From Macquaria australasica (taxonomy: Eukaryota > Chordata > Actinopteri > Centrarchiformes > Percichthyidae): a stretch of 64,000 nt of DNA. The stretch lies in contig SEMN01000644.1 in NCBI GenBank assembly GCA_005408345.1, positions 205,902-269,901 on the forward strand, in the 5' to 3' direction. The notes under the pieces were generated by a model. That model ran no database searches. It saw only the letters and a list, made by a program, of their open reading frames with translations, and was not told where the DNA came from. A program made the translations under genes and the position numbers. The first letter of the stretch is position 1, and each line of letters starts with the position of its first letter. This document shows positions 1 to 10,372 of the stretch, piece by piece.

Positions 1-392
1 TTGATCAAACTATAGGATATGGGGCTATGATAAGATAAAGCACACAAAGCAGGACTTGTTACCCCATAGTTAAGAACAATGGATGGGGTTGTAAAAGGAA
101 GGGGTGAATCTTGTGACTTGTTTGTGATGTGTTTGTTGCCCAGTATATATATGTGTGTGTGTAACAGATGTTAGTCAGTCTCTCCCATATAGGCTACATA
201 TGGGGTGACTCTTGTTTGCAAGCAATAAAGAATTTTAAGGAACTTGAGGTGAAGACAGATATTCTGTTTGGGTATTTCATTACCATCATCTCACTGACAC
301 TAGACGGCATCAGGTTTTCTGATTTCTGCGACAGAGATTCCGTGGAACGCAGTTGCTGTGGAGGGGCGGACAATTTACATGTTTTGCAATGA
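1..392. other. Left edge, no gene seen
   Basis: AT-rich sequence with a short (TG)n run near 150-162. Short open frames occur on both strands but none has a recognisable domain. I cannot tell whether this is flank or a diverged part of the repeat array that follows. Confidence 0.4.
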
Positions 393-740
393 ATCAGGAA
401 GCCCTTTATGGAGGGCTTGGGATGCTTGAAACTTTGCACATGTTTCAGAAGTGGTGAGAATTTACATCTGATATGGGTTTTGGACATGGGTGTGGCAAAA
501 TGTCTCAATAGTGCCCTCTACAAAATTTCAAAATCAAAGCCCCCACCTTTAAATTTGATGTAGATGTATGAAATTTAGGAGGCAGATGTATCATCCCAAG
601 ACTTAAAAAAAAGCCTCTTGGAGCCATACCTTAAACCCAACAGGAAGTCAGCCATTTTAAATTTTCTGTGCAATTTTAGGCCATTTTTTGTCAATTGCAG
701 GCTCTGTATATGGTGTTAGATTTGTCATATCTTGCGAGTG
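393..740 (+). repeat. Body fragment of the GGGCCC-ended repeat
   Basis: This stretch matches segments found again near 3800-4080: the phrases for 'cttgaaactttgcacatg', 'atctgatatgggttttgg' and 'gcctcttggagccatacc' recur in the same order. It is a partial body without either terminal segment. Divergence among copies is substantial, so it is probably an older piece of the array. Host function is not suggested. Confidence 0.7.
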
Positions 741-1261
741 CGATAAAACATGCTCATGAGCAAATTATATTATTTCACAGGTGCAGATATTAACTGTTAC
801 TCGCACAATATAACTCCTCGTGTACAAATTCAACAGCTGCGAGCAAGAAACTAATAATAGGGAGAGGCAAAGAAAAGCAGCACGCACACAAAGCAGCCAC
901 CATGCGCAACAGAGTTTCTGCTTGGCGATCGCTGGAGGGCATACACGCTCTCCCAGGTTCACTCTGCTCTCGACGCTGAATTCTGCTCGTGCAAATCAAC
1001 CTGACTTTTGAAAATTTGGGGGTAGAAACCAAGGGAGGCACTGGCCTTCTTATGATTGGTCACTTGTTATGTAGCCCTGCCCACTTGACCCGGTTCCATT
1101 CGAACGCGACTGTGTTACGACTTCTGTCTCAAACGCCGTCAGAAAGAGGAACCGTAAACAGTGATAAACAGCAAAGCTAATTTGCAGCGTACGGCAAGTA
1201 AACTTTGTTTACTCCCAAAAGCAGTTAGTCAGCTGACATGGATAACGTGGTCAACACATGG
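741..1261. other. Unassigned, GC-richer segment inside the repeat array
   Basis: No gene is recognised. The segment is richer in CpG than its neighbours and includes a phrase resembling 'tgattggtcacttgttatgtagccc', a type of sequence often seen in non-autonomous fish transposons. It may be the internal part of another copy of the flanking repeat or a separate insertion. Confidence 0.4.
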
Positions 1262-1475
1262 TACTCAAAGTGCAAGGACCTAATTGTTTTTCTAAGGATT
1301 ATTAGGGCCCGAGCACCAAATGGTGCAAGAACCTATTGTTTTTGTAAGGATTATTATTATTATTAGGGCCCGAGCACGAAGTCATGTGAGGACCCTATTG
1401 TAACTGAAGGAATTATTAGGGCCCGAGCACTACAGTGCGTAGGACCCTATTGTATTTCGTCGGATTATTATTATT
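1262..1475 (-). repeat. Tandemly multiplied ends of the GGGCCC-ended repeat
   Basis: Three consecutive copies of a terminal module begin TTAGGGCCCGAGCAC at about 1302, 1373 and 1416, and a fourth, partial one precedes them. Each module ends with a version of 'ggaccctattgta' and an ATT-rich run. Two modules contain a clear hairpin directly after GGGCCCGA: GCACC/GGTGC and GCACT/AGTGC. Read on the minus strand, each module ends hairpin, then GGGCCCTAA, then T. That resembles a rolling-circle (Helitron-like) 3' end, but the assignment is not proven. Confidence 0.75.
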
Positions 1476-3022
1476 ATTATTATTATTATTCTTTGTCCAA
1501 ATGAATCGCACTTTTGAGGCCCTAAACATGCTCAAAAACTCATGAAATTTTGCACGTGTCACAAATGGCAAATTTTTTATATTTTATAGGTCTCCCACGT
1601 GGGTGTGGCAAAATTGCTCAATAGCGCCCCCTCAAAATCTCTAAAAAAGTAGCCCCCGCGCTATGTTTCACCTACATGCACCAAATTTGGTATGCATGTG
1701 TGTCATGCCCTCACATACAAAAAACTCTATAGGACCCCTACCCTAAAGCCAACAGGAAGGCAGTTATTCTCAATACAATCTCCATTTTTTTATGATTTTA
1801 TGCCATTTGGACCCTCCATACTTTTGCGAACTCGTCCTACAGATTTGATCACATCGCCTTCAAACTCTCAACACTTTGGCAATCAAAAGTTGCTAAAAGC
1901 TTCAGTTTTTGTGCAACGGTCTGCCCGTGACGTGGCGTGGAAGTTAGGTGTTTCGCCGCCAAACAGGAAGTGCTTTATAACTGGACTGTACATTGTCCTA
2001 GAGGCCCCAAACTTACCACGTTTCATGACCCCCCCCCACACCCCCCCGCCCTGAAGGCGTCTATATGCAAATTTTCAGCCACAGTCATAGCGCCACCTAC
2101 TGACAGCAGGAAATGTCACGTTTTATAGTGTGACATGCAACTCCGAGTGGGTTGAGCAGAACAACCTCAAAATTGGCCAGTAAAGCCTAAAGACATTGAT
2201 GATGCTGTACAGTGAATAATATTGAGTTTTCACTGGAGGGCGTGGTCACTGCGGCGCGGCCAATTTCGATGTTCCATCATGAACAATTAAACTGTTGTAA
2301 CTCTGCTGAAAATGATCTGATCTTTTCCATTTTACTCACGTTTGATGACATTCCCAGCCTGAACACACGTACGGGTCAATACTGAATCAAAGTCATAGCG
2401 CCACCTATTGACAACAGGAAGTTGCATGCCCAATACGTTTCATCAGTACTCCTAGCACGTTCACCACATCCACATCAAATTTGGTGAGCATAGTCTTAAG
2501 ACCTTCATGATGCTTCACTGTGAAGATTGTAAGTTTTCATCAAACGGCGTTTCCATGACAACGCATTGTTTGCCATAAACAGGAAGTGGCTTATAACTGG
2601 ACTGCCATGTTTCATGACCTTGCCCTGCCACCTAGTGACAGCAGGAAATTACACGTTTTATAGTCTAACATGCAGCAGCTTCTCTCTGCTCTGTGTGTGT
2701 GTGTGTGTTGTAGCTGACATCTTGTCTACACACACGCACACACAGACTCTCACACTGTCCTGTGTTTTCCTTCGCCACCAAACAGGAAGTGGTTTATAAC
2801 TCCACTGTACATTGTCCTACAGGCCCCAAACTTCCCATCTTTCGTGACCCCCCCTCCCTGAAGGCGTCCATATGTAAATTGTCGGCCACGGTCATAGCGC
2901 CACCTACTGACAGCAGGAAATGACACGTTTTATAGTCTGGCCTGTCGTGAAGCGGCGGATGCTGCACTCCCCGACACGTGCAGGTGTGCGAGGGCCCGTT
3001 CATCGCTGCTTGCAGCTTTAAT
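1476..3022 (-). repeat. Copy 1 body and tail of the GGGCCC-ended repeat
   Basis: After an (ATT)n run, the body carries repeated internal modules: 'aacaggaagtg..ttataactgg', 'gaggccccaaacttacc', a C-run, 'tgaaggcgtctatatg' and 'tcatagcgccacctactga'. It closes with a tail containing GGGCCC and the hairpin GCTGC-TT-GCAGC at about 3006-3017. The internal modules occur more than once, so the body is itself partly duplicated. No open frame looks functional. A (TG)n/(CA)n patch interrupts it at about 2694-2755. Confidence 0.8.
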
Positions 3023-4842
3023 TATTATTATTATTCTTTGTCCAAATGAATTGCATTTTTGAGGGGCTAAAACTGCTAAAAAAAAAAAAAACATTTTGCA
3101 CATGCATCAGAAGTGGTGAAAATTTAGATATTTTATGGGTCTCGCGCATGGGTGTGGCGTGGCGTGGAATTTATATGTTTCACATTTAAACAGGAAATGG
3201 TTTATAAATGGACTGTACATTGTCCAAGAGGCCCCAAACCTACCATGTTTCATGACCCCCCCCCCCGGCCTGAAGGCATCTATATGCTAATTTTCAGTCA
3301 CAGTCATAGCGCCACCTACTGGCAGCAGGAAATTACCCGTTTAATAGTCTGACATGCTACTCCGAGTGGGTTGAGCAGAACAACCTAAAACTTGGGCAGT
3401 AAAGCCTTAAGACCTTGATGATGCTTTACAGTGAAAATTGTGAGTTTTCACCAAAGAGCATGGCCATGGCGGCACGGCAAATTTCGATGTTTTATCATGA
3501 ACAATGAAACTATTGTAACTCGGCTCCAAATAATCAGATATTTTCCATATTTCTCATGTTTGATGACATTCCCGGCCTGAAGACATCTATGGGTGAAAAT
3601 TGAATCAAAGTCATAGCGCCACCTAGTGACAACAGCAAATTACAGGCCCTGTACTTTTATTCACATCTTCTAGCAGAATAACCAGATCCACCTCAAATTT
3701 GGTAAGCAAAGTCTTAAGCCATTGATGATGCTTCATGGTGAAGATTGTGAGTTTTCATCAAACGGCGTTGCCATGACAATGCATTGTTCGCAGCAACAGG
3801 AAGCAGTTTTTTGAAGGGCTAGGGATTCTTGAAAACACACCAAACTTTGCACATGCGTCATCAGTGGCACAAATGTACATCTGATATGAGTCTTGGACAT
3901 GGATGTGGCAAAATGGCTCAATAGCACCCTCTACAAATTTTCAAAATGAAAGCCCCCCTTAAAATTTGACATAAATGTATGAAATCCGGGTGGCAGATGC
4001 ATCATGTCTAGATTAAAAAAAAATCCTCTTGGAGCCATACCCTAAAACGCACAGGAAGTCAGTTATTTTGAATGCAGTTTCAATTTTCTTTCATTAACTT
4101 CTCCTAGAGAATAAATGAGACCCTCTTCAAATTTGGACTGTAAAATTGAAAGACCTTTGTGATTAAAAGTTGCGTAAAGCTTGAGTTTTTGTTGAACGGC
4201 ATGCCCGTGACGTGGCGTTGAACTTCAATGTTCCGCTGTGAAACAGGAAGTTCTTGTAACTTGAGTGTACACGATCCAATACCCTCCAAATTTCTCATGC
4301 TGGATAATTTTACAGGTCTGAGGACATCTGTATGACAATATTCAGTCATAGTGAAAACAGGAAGTAAGCCTTGTGAGACAATCATTTAATTTTGATATAT
4401 ATATATATATATATACACACACATTTGACATACACACACACACACTATATATATATATATATAAATAAAATATGAATATGAAAAATCTCTGCTCTGCAGT
4501 CGGCTCTGCATGCGTACACACACACTGTCCTTTTAACTATCTTTGGGAGGACTGAGAATCAGTTGAATCAAAACACTTGGGCGGTGCACTAAAGTGTTAG
4601 TGTTATGGATAACCCTGATTACTTTATTTTTTATGGGCGCTGAGATGAATGATGTATTTACAAAATGATTGTGTTTGCCGACCCTCACGGCCCAACAACC
4701 AGCCTGAGACGCTGGGAATCTTCTCGTTTCTCCCAGTTAACCTCTCCGTGCCTGATGTCCAGTCGTGAAGCGGCGGATGCTGCATGCCCCGACGTGTGCA
4801 GATGTGCAAGGGCCCGTTCATCGCTGCTTGCAGCTTTAATTA
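3023..4842 (-). repeat. Copy 2 body and tail of the GGGCCC-ended repeat
   Basis: The body restarts directly after the preceding tail through ATT repeats ('ctttgtccaaatgaattgc') without a new head module. It repeats the module order of copy 1 and ends with a tail at 4800-4842. Near the tail is a segment ('gatgaatgatgtatttac', 'gtgtttgccgaccc') shared with copies 3 and 4. An AT/CA microsatellite at about 4397-4465 lies inside. No coding capacity is recognised. Confidence 0.8.
4397..4465. repeat. (TA)n/(CA)n microsatellite
   Basis: Alternating TA runs flank short CA runs. It lies inside copy 2 of the local repeat array, next to a sequence ('ctctctgctctgcagtcggctctg') that recurs beside the (TG)n run at 5330-5351. 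The microsatellite is therefore probably part of the duplicated unit and grew afterwards. Confidence 0.9.
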
Positions 4843-5760
4843 TTGTTATTATTTTTATTTTACGACTTTGACTGGAAAAATTTGGTGCTAAACGTGCTTG
4901 AAAAGTCATGAAAATTCGCACACACATCAGGCTTGGCGAAAATAGTGATCTGATATGGATTCTGGACAGGAGAAAGGACTGACTCTGACTAATGTCTGTC
5001 TTCTTCATTCTTTCTAAACTTCACTCAGGAATAATTATCAGGCAGATACATTTCATTCTTTTGTGCATTGTCCAAAACATATGAATATTCAGAGCTGTGT
5101 CATCTGGTTGGTATCCAGCAGGGCCGGAGTGGGATTCATTTTCAGTCCAGGAGTTTCATGCTTCAGACCAGCTCACTTTAGTTCACAACCCATTATGCTG
5201 GAGATATATAGTTATAGGTTTACTATGTAAATCTGCTACAGTGCACTATTCTTTATGACCTTATTATTCACAATGTGTATTTTTCTAGGACATAAATATG
5301 AATATGAAAAAAATCTCTCTGCTGTCGGTTCTGTGTGTGTGTGTGTGTGTGTACACTGTCCTCTTAAATATTTTTGAGAGGACTGAGAAACCAGCATGAC
5401 CATAGACAACAGCAAAACACGAAAGAGAACTTTCAATATAATTTATTTTCTTCTCATTCAACTGACACACTGTGAAAAACACTTGGGCAAGTGCGCCAAA
5501 GTGTTATAGTGTTAGGGAAAACCCTGATTATTTTATTTTCTATGGGTGATGAGATGAATGATCTATTTATAAAATTACTGTGTTTGCCAACCCTGTCACT
5601 GGCCCTCACTGCCCAACAACCAGCCAGCCTGCTGGGAATCTTCCCGTTTCTCCCGGTTAACTTCTCCGTGCCCAGCGTCCGGTCATGAAGCACCGGATGC
5701 CTCATGCCCTGGCGTGTGCAGATGTGTGAGGGCCCGTTCATTGCTGTTTACAGCCTTAAT
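4843..5760 (-). repeat. Copy 3 of the GGGCCC-ended repeat, rearranged
   Basis: It begins after an ATT/TTATTT run with a diverged body start, is interrupted by non-matching sequence including a (TG)n run at 5333-5351, and ends with the shared pre-tail and tail at about 5484-5760. Its final 280 bases are closely similar to 4578-4842, so the tail region of copies 2 and 3 derives from a duplication. The tail hairpin is degraded here (ttgctgtttacagcc). Confidence 0.75.
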
Positions 5761-6066
5761 TATTATTTTTCTTTGTCCAAACGAATTGCATTTTTGAGGG
5801 GCTAAAACTGCTCAAAAACTCATGAAATTTTGCACGTGTCAGAAGTGGTAAATATTTTGATATTTTATGGGTCTTGCGCATGGGTGTGGCAAAATGGCTC
5901 TGAGGGCGCTGAGATGAGTGATCTATTTATAAAATTATTGTGTTTGCCGACCCCGTCACCGGCCTAACTTCTCCGTGCCCAGCGTCTGATCATGAAGCGG
6001 CAGATGCTGCATGCCCCGACGTGCGCAGATGTGCGAGGGCCCCTCAATGCTGCTTGCAGCTTTAAT
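5761..6066 (-). repeat. Copy 4 of the GGGCCC-ended repeat, internally deleted
   Basis: It starts with the body-start phrase after ATT repeats, passes through 'gcatgggtgtggcaaaatgg', then jumps directly into the pre-tail segment ('gatgagtgatctatttat') and tail. At about 300 bp it is a heavily deleted copy. The tail keeps the GCTGC-TT-GCAGC hairpin. It marks the right end of the array. Confidence 0.75.
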
Positions 6067-6424
6067 TTTTCTTTGTTTCCCCTTTCCAGTTCAGGTTTGA
6101 ATTGCATTGTGGAAACTGACATACAGTAATAAACAAACCATATATTGTACAGGCCTGCTGTGTAACTCATACAGAAAGCTCACATGTTATATGGCTGCAA
6201 CAGGAGATCTGACACCAGGGAGATGCGGTCAACTGCAAAGAAAACCGTAGCTCCCCTGCCACTTTGATTTATGACGGCAGCAGCATTTATGGATGCTTCT
6301 CCTGCTACAGTAACAAAGTAAAGGACTTTACTGGCCTGTAAAGACACCATTTCTAATGCATGTACTGCAACACACAGCTGTATCTGTTTGCATTGGTTTT
6401 GTGGTATTGTAATGTTGCTGTACT
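6067..6424. other. No gene seen
   Basis: AT-rich sequence with one minus-strand open frame that lacks recognisable domains. It lies between the repeat array and a dispersed repeat. I see no regulatory or coding signal. Confidence 0.4.
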
Positions 6425-6845
6425 GAAGCTGCATTAATCACTAATAATATTTTCATGTTAACAATGGATCAAATAACTATATGTGATGTAAAAAGGGTCA
6501 CTAGTAGTGACAAAGCCACAGAGAATTATCACCATCATGACTCTGCAGTTCCCCACAGCTCTACAGAGTAATTTAGCGTCTTTCAGCTCATTGTTTTGAT
6601 TTTACGACCCGCAGCTTTACTGTTCAGTTTCTCTAATCAGCTCTAATCAGCATTGTTTCCAGGCAGCTGTTTTCAGTGAAATAGCTCTGCTGAGCCCACT
6701 GTACACTATCTACCCAACACCAAACAACAGACAGACAGAGTTAGAGACTAGCTGGTGTAGAAAATAAAACATCTAGCACCCAAAGAGCCAGATATTTCCC
6801 TCAGGAGTTGGTGGAGTCAACCAGAGCTAAAAGCAGAGTGAATGT
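6425..6845 (+). repeat. Dispersed repeat, family A
   Basis: This stretch resembles 19337-19560 in the same orientation (shared order: 'aagctgcattaatca', 'gggtcactagtagtgac', 'ctcagctctacagag', 'ctttactgtt'). Its right part resembles 13310-13640 in the opposite orientation ('ctagctggtgtag', 'tttccctcaggagttggtgg'). Three related pieces in one window show that it is interspersed. No coding capacity is seen. It is likely a non-autonomous DNA transposon, but the class is not established. Confidence 0.75.
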
Positions 6846-6847
6846 TA

Positions 6848-7029
6848 CACAGTAAAAAACAGAGTGTCAATTTAACTCTTAGAGAGTTGAATTTAACTCT
6901 GTTTCAGATAACATAAGTAAAATTTACTCTATGGCCAGTGTCAACTTTTCAGAGTTAATTCTACTCAATTCAGTGTCAAAATTAACAATGAAATGTGTAA
7001 AAATATTTAACTGTGGTTTTTTCACACTG
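6848..7029. mobile_element. 182-bp MITE with TA target duplication
   Basis: The left end CACAGTAAAAAAC and the inverted right end CAGTGTGAAAAAAC form imperfect terminal inverted repeats. TA flanks both sides (6846-6847 and 7030-7031). The interior contains several inverted 'gagttaa/ttaactc' units. TA duplication fits the Tc1/mariner superfamily and some other DNA transposons; the family is inferred from structure only. It has no coding capacity. Confidence 0.65.
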
Positions 7030-7032
7030 TAA

Positions 7033-7108
7033 TATGATTATGTATTTATGTATATATATATGTATGTGTGTGTATATATATATGTATGTGTGTGTGTATA
7101 TATATGTA

Positions 7109-7184
<76 letters not shown>
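7033..7184. repeat. Compound (TG)n(TA)n microsatellite
   Basis: Mixed TATATG/TGTG units are followed by a pure (TA)n run from about 7122 to 7181. The run ends exactly where the homologous LTRs in this window have their TATA box. All open frames over it (Y/I/C/V/T-only peptides) are low-complexity artefacts. Confidence 0.95.
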
Positions 7185-7186
<2 letters not shown>

Positions 7187-7337
7187 GGAAGGGGGTTAAC
7201 GAGGGAAACAAACAGGTGAAAACAATCAAAACTGGTGGGAAAAGAACAAAGACAGGAAATGAAAGGCACACAAGAAAACATGAACCGGGATTTCAAAATA
7301 AAACAGGAAACGGAACAAAACCCAACAGGACATGACA
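7185..7337 (-). mobile_element. Truncated LTR (5' half, minus orientation)
   Basis: On the minus strand it begins TGTCATGTCC at 7337, continues with 'cctgttttattttgaaatcc' and a 'tcacctgttt' segment, and reaches 'cccttccctat'. The order matches the solo LTRs at 26385-26855 and 40181-40649. The match stops where those LTRs have TATTTATA, and a (TA)n tract follows instead. The rest of the LTR is missing. Confidence 0.7.
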
Positions 7338-8695
7338 AACACTGGGAATAGCAATAATTCAAGCAGGATGCAGCTGGGGGGGTCTCCAGGATATAGTTCA
7401 AATCTAACAGAAGCAGACATGTTTCTCAATATTTAGTCCCAAATCAAAAGTTTCACCCAGATTCCAGGCTTCTGGTTTGATAATAATTATTTGATTTAAA
7501 GGAGTCACAGCATTTACATCAGTGGGAGCAAATAAAGCAGTCTCAGACTTTATTCTTTAATCTTAGACTTTAATTCCTCTAAAATGTATTCAGTGTTTAC
7601 TTGCACAGTGTTGACCTGCGATGAAGCCGGACAGCAGATGATCAGTTTAACTGATACAACACTGAATTCAAGTCTTTTGTGTGTGAGATGCAAAGTAGTT
7701 GTAAAGTCTTCACAGCTTTTACACCCAAAGATGGCTGAAACGTGATGCTGTAGTTAAGCCACTGGGTGGCAGCCAGGATTCACCCGTCTCAGTGTTTGCT
7801 CCGACTGAGACCAGCTGCAGCGTCTTCTTCACTGATTTTCTACAGAACTACAGCACGTCTGCAGGCATTTCTGGAGTGCCTGTGAAACAGTTTACTTTGA
7901 ACACAAGAGGTGTGAGAAGAAAACAGATCATGAAAGCCTCATTTTGGCACCTCCCTGTCTGTTTGTTGAGAAGGGGAGGTTTGAGGCTCTTGGTATTCTG
8001 TGTCTTTTGTAAGCAGTAACAGTCCTCTGCTGCTGCCACTTAACAGCTTCTCTCACATTTCTTACTCTGGCTGTTACTATGTGTAGACTGGACAGCTCCA
8101 CTGTACATGTACATGTTGGAAGGTAAGGAATGGCATTGTTGCAACAGAGCAATAGGTGCAATAGATTTCAATACATTTGGTTGTACTGTAATTTGCACTC
8201 TGGGGAAAAAACACAGCCCCATCATTCATTACACTGTGACCACTGCAGCCACACAAAGAGCTCCGGCAAAAAAACACAGTCATCCAGTAAAGAAATTAAA
8301 CCTGGCTCAACTTTCGCTGTAACACGATGAGATGTCATCTTGCAAGGGGCTGCATTGGCCAGGAATGTGCACTTGGTAGATTACTGACAGTACTGTGAAC
8401 AGGGTAGGTTTACCCTACAGTTGTCATGACGGAGGATAAAATGACTGTCGCTATCATACCTTTGTAGACTTAATAAAATCTTTACTCACAATAATATAAA
8501 CAGTTGTGCAGTGTCTTGGCATCGGATAAGCCTTCAAACTCATGGATTCATTACTCAAACTCGACTTACTGGATCGTATTTCATTCACCACTACCTGAAG
8601 GATTTTGGCCCCTTGCATTTTCTTAATGCAATGCTGTTTCCAATCTGAACCCCCAGTGAGACTCAGCAGGGTCCGCTCAAATCTTTTTAGAGCAG
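7338..8695. other. Non-repetitive stretch, no gene supported
   Basis: Both strands carry short open frames of 60-75 codons (7792-8330 region) with no recognisable domain, no splice-consistent structure and overlapping partners on the opposite strand. The base composition is ordinary for intergenic fish DNA. I see no promoter, RNA gene or transposon end. Confidence 0.45.
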
Positions 8696-8697
8696 AC

Positions 8698-8960
8698 TGG
8701 ATTAAAGGATCAGTTCACAATTTTTCAAGTTTGCTTTAAAACAACAGTCAGATGACCATATGTACAGTGAAACATGTTTTTCTTGCTGTAGTCATTCCTC
8801 CTGTTTATACTGGCCATTAAGAGATCCCTTTTCTAAAGCGATTTCACTCTAAGTGCTGGGGGACAAGATCCACCATCTTTGTTCTGTGTACAATTATATT
8901 CCAATGTGTTTCCCCGACATTGACTCTAAAAGATGTGCTGCTGGGACCCTCTGTGTATGC
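8698..8960 (+). repeat. Dispersed repeat, family B
   Basis: It opens with 'ttaaaggatcagttcacaa' and continues through 'ttaaaacaacagtcaga' and 'catactggccattaag'-like text, a sequence type I recognise from many perciform genomes. A reverse-oriented relative of the same family's other half lies at 52560-52745. No coding capacity is seen. Its class is not certain; it behaves like a non-autonomous DNA transposon. Confidence 0.75.
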
Positions 8961-9119
8961 ACATTGTTAATGGCATACACCTGAACATGTCTTGTAAAAT
9001 GTGCATTGTATGCTCACACCATTTTCTATGTCTCATATGTAAAAACTGAAATGTAAAACCAGCATACAAGATATTTAAGTTATGTAACCCTGGTTTTTCA
9101 GCTAAGAGTTATATTTAAC

Positions 9120-9440
9120 TCTGTGATACAACAACCTTGTCGCCAAACAACAAAATCAATATTGGACGATTCTGTAAAATCCTGAATTCTCTGCAATGAA
9201 AACATTTACATTGTATGCTAACGTTTTTTTTTTTAATTCTCACTTTCTATAATCTGCACATGGCAACTAGGGTATGGTTAAGGTTAGGAAAAGATGGTGG
9301 TTATTGGAAACAAACTATGGTTAATGTATGGTTAGGGTAACACAACTAAAACACTTGGTTAAGGCTAGGGAAAGATTATGGTTGGCACGAGGGAATCCAT
9401 TTCTTCAGAATACCTCACATCCTGCTCTAACCCATGAATC
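9120..9440 (+). repeat. Dispersed repeat, family C
   Basis: It shares 'atattggacgattctg', 'aatgaaaacattta' and 'ggttagggaaagat' style phrases, in the same order, with 63545-63800 and in part with 12725-12870. The recurring 'ggttaaggttaggaaaagat' portion is rich in GGTTA but is not a telomere tract. No coding capacity is seen. Confidence 0.7.
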
Positions 9441-10267
9441 TCCCCCTCACATCTTCCTCTTCAACTCTATCTAAGACAAACAACAAAGAAAAGTACTATA
9501 CCTCCTTCTCACCTCCACCCTCTGCTTCTGTTGTAGCCTCTATATCATCATAATCATTCCAGGAACTAAAGAAACCATTACAGAGAGAGAGATCACTCAG
9601 GACTGTGTCAGCTAAATGCAGAAAATGTAAGTGAAGGGTTAGAATGGCTGGTTGACCACATCAGTCTCAGTCAGTGTGTGTTGTGTCCGTAGTCACTCAA
9701 AACATGTTGCACAACTCTGCATGTAACACTTATGTCTTTCTTGCCTTCATCAGGGTGATGTCTGAGGACTGTCTTTCCTGATAGACAATTTATTGATCAG
9801 TCATGTGACTGATAAATCGTCATAGATACCACGTATACAAAACAACATTCATCCCTTTCTTAGAAAATACTATTTACAAAATATAATTCCTCTTTGTTGA
9901 TACAGAAATCACAAGAGAAATATAAATGACCATGAACATAAACCATAGATGTGTAGGGGTTTTGAGAGTATCTTTTGAGTGCATCATCATCAGCTGCTCT
10001 TTGTAGCTGTGGATGTCACTTTCTTGTCAGGTTCAGTATATGCTCTTATTGTATTTATTGTAGCTCCCAACGGGTGCAGATTTGCAGTGTATTAAAGGGT
10101 TTGTGATCCAAAGAAAGATTCACAGTCTAATATCATTCCATGCTGTTTATTAAACATGTTTTTGTCTTGCAGGCTTGCTTTTGGGGTGCAGCATGTGGTA
10201 ATATTCAACATCAAATGTAAGAGCTTTCTGGTCATCGATTCCATCACTACTGCACAATCATAGAGAA
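9441..10267. other. No gene seen
   Basis: Low-GC, non-coding sequence without long open frames, long inverted repeats or microsatellites. Nothing beyond ordinary intergenic or intronic DNA can be supported. Confidence 0.45.
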
Positions 10268-10372
10268 AGTATTCAATTCAGTTTTATTTATATAGCGCCA
10301 TATCATAACAAAGTTATCTCAGGGCACTTTTTCGTATAGAGCAGGTCTAGACCGACTCTTTAAAAAGAACAG
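10268..10372. repeat. Retroelement-tail-like repeat
   Basis: It contains 'tttatttatatagcgccata' followed by 'caaagttatctcagggcac' and 'gagcaggtctagaccg', a sequence I recognise as a common dispersed repeat of percomorph fishes. The TTTATTTATA core is shared with the 3' end of the L2-like LINE at 31952. It is probably a short retroelement 3' piece; I cannot place it in a named family with certainty. Confidence 0.65.

Noticed and set aside
1262..6066. Direct repeats with spacers, considered as CRISPR
   Set aside because: Repeat units are long, diverged and eukaryotic transposon-like; no short regular repeat-spacer pattern exists.
7038..7401. Long open frames (139, 95 and 77 codons) of Y-I-Y-I or T-H-T-H type
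   Set aside because: They translate the (TA)n(TG)n microsatellite and the adjacent LTR fragment; no protein is plausible.
9281..9390. GGTTAGGG-like words suggesting a telomeric repeat
   Set aside because: The words are irregular and part of a dispersed repeat also seen at 12.7 and 63.7 kb; there is no (TTAGGG)n run.
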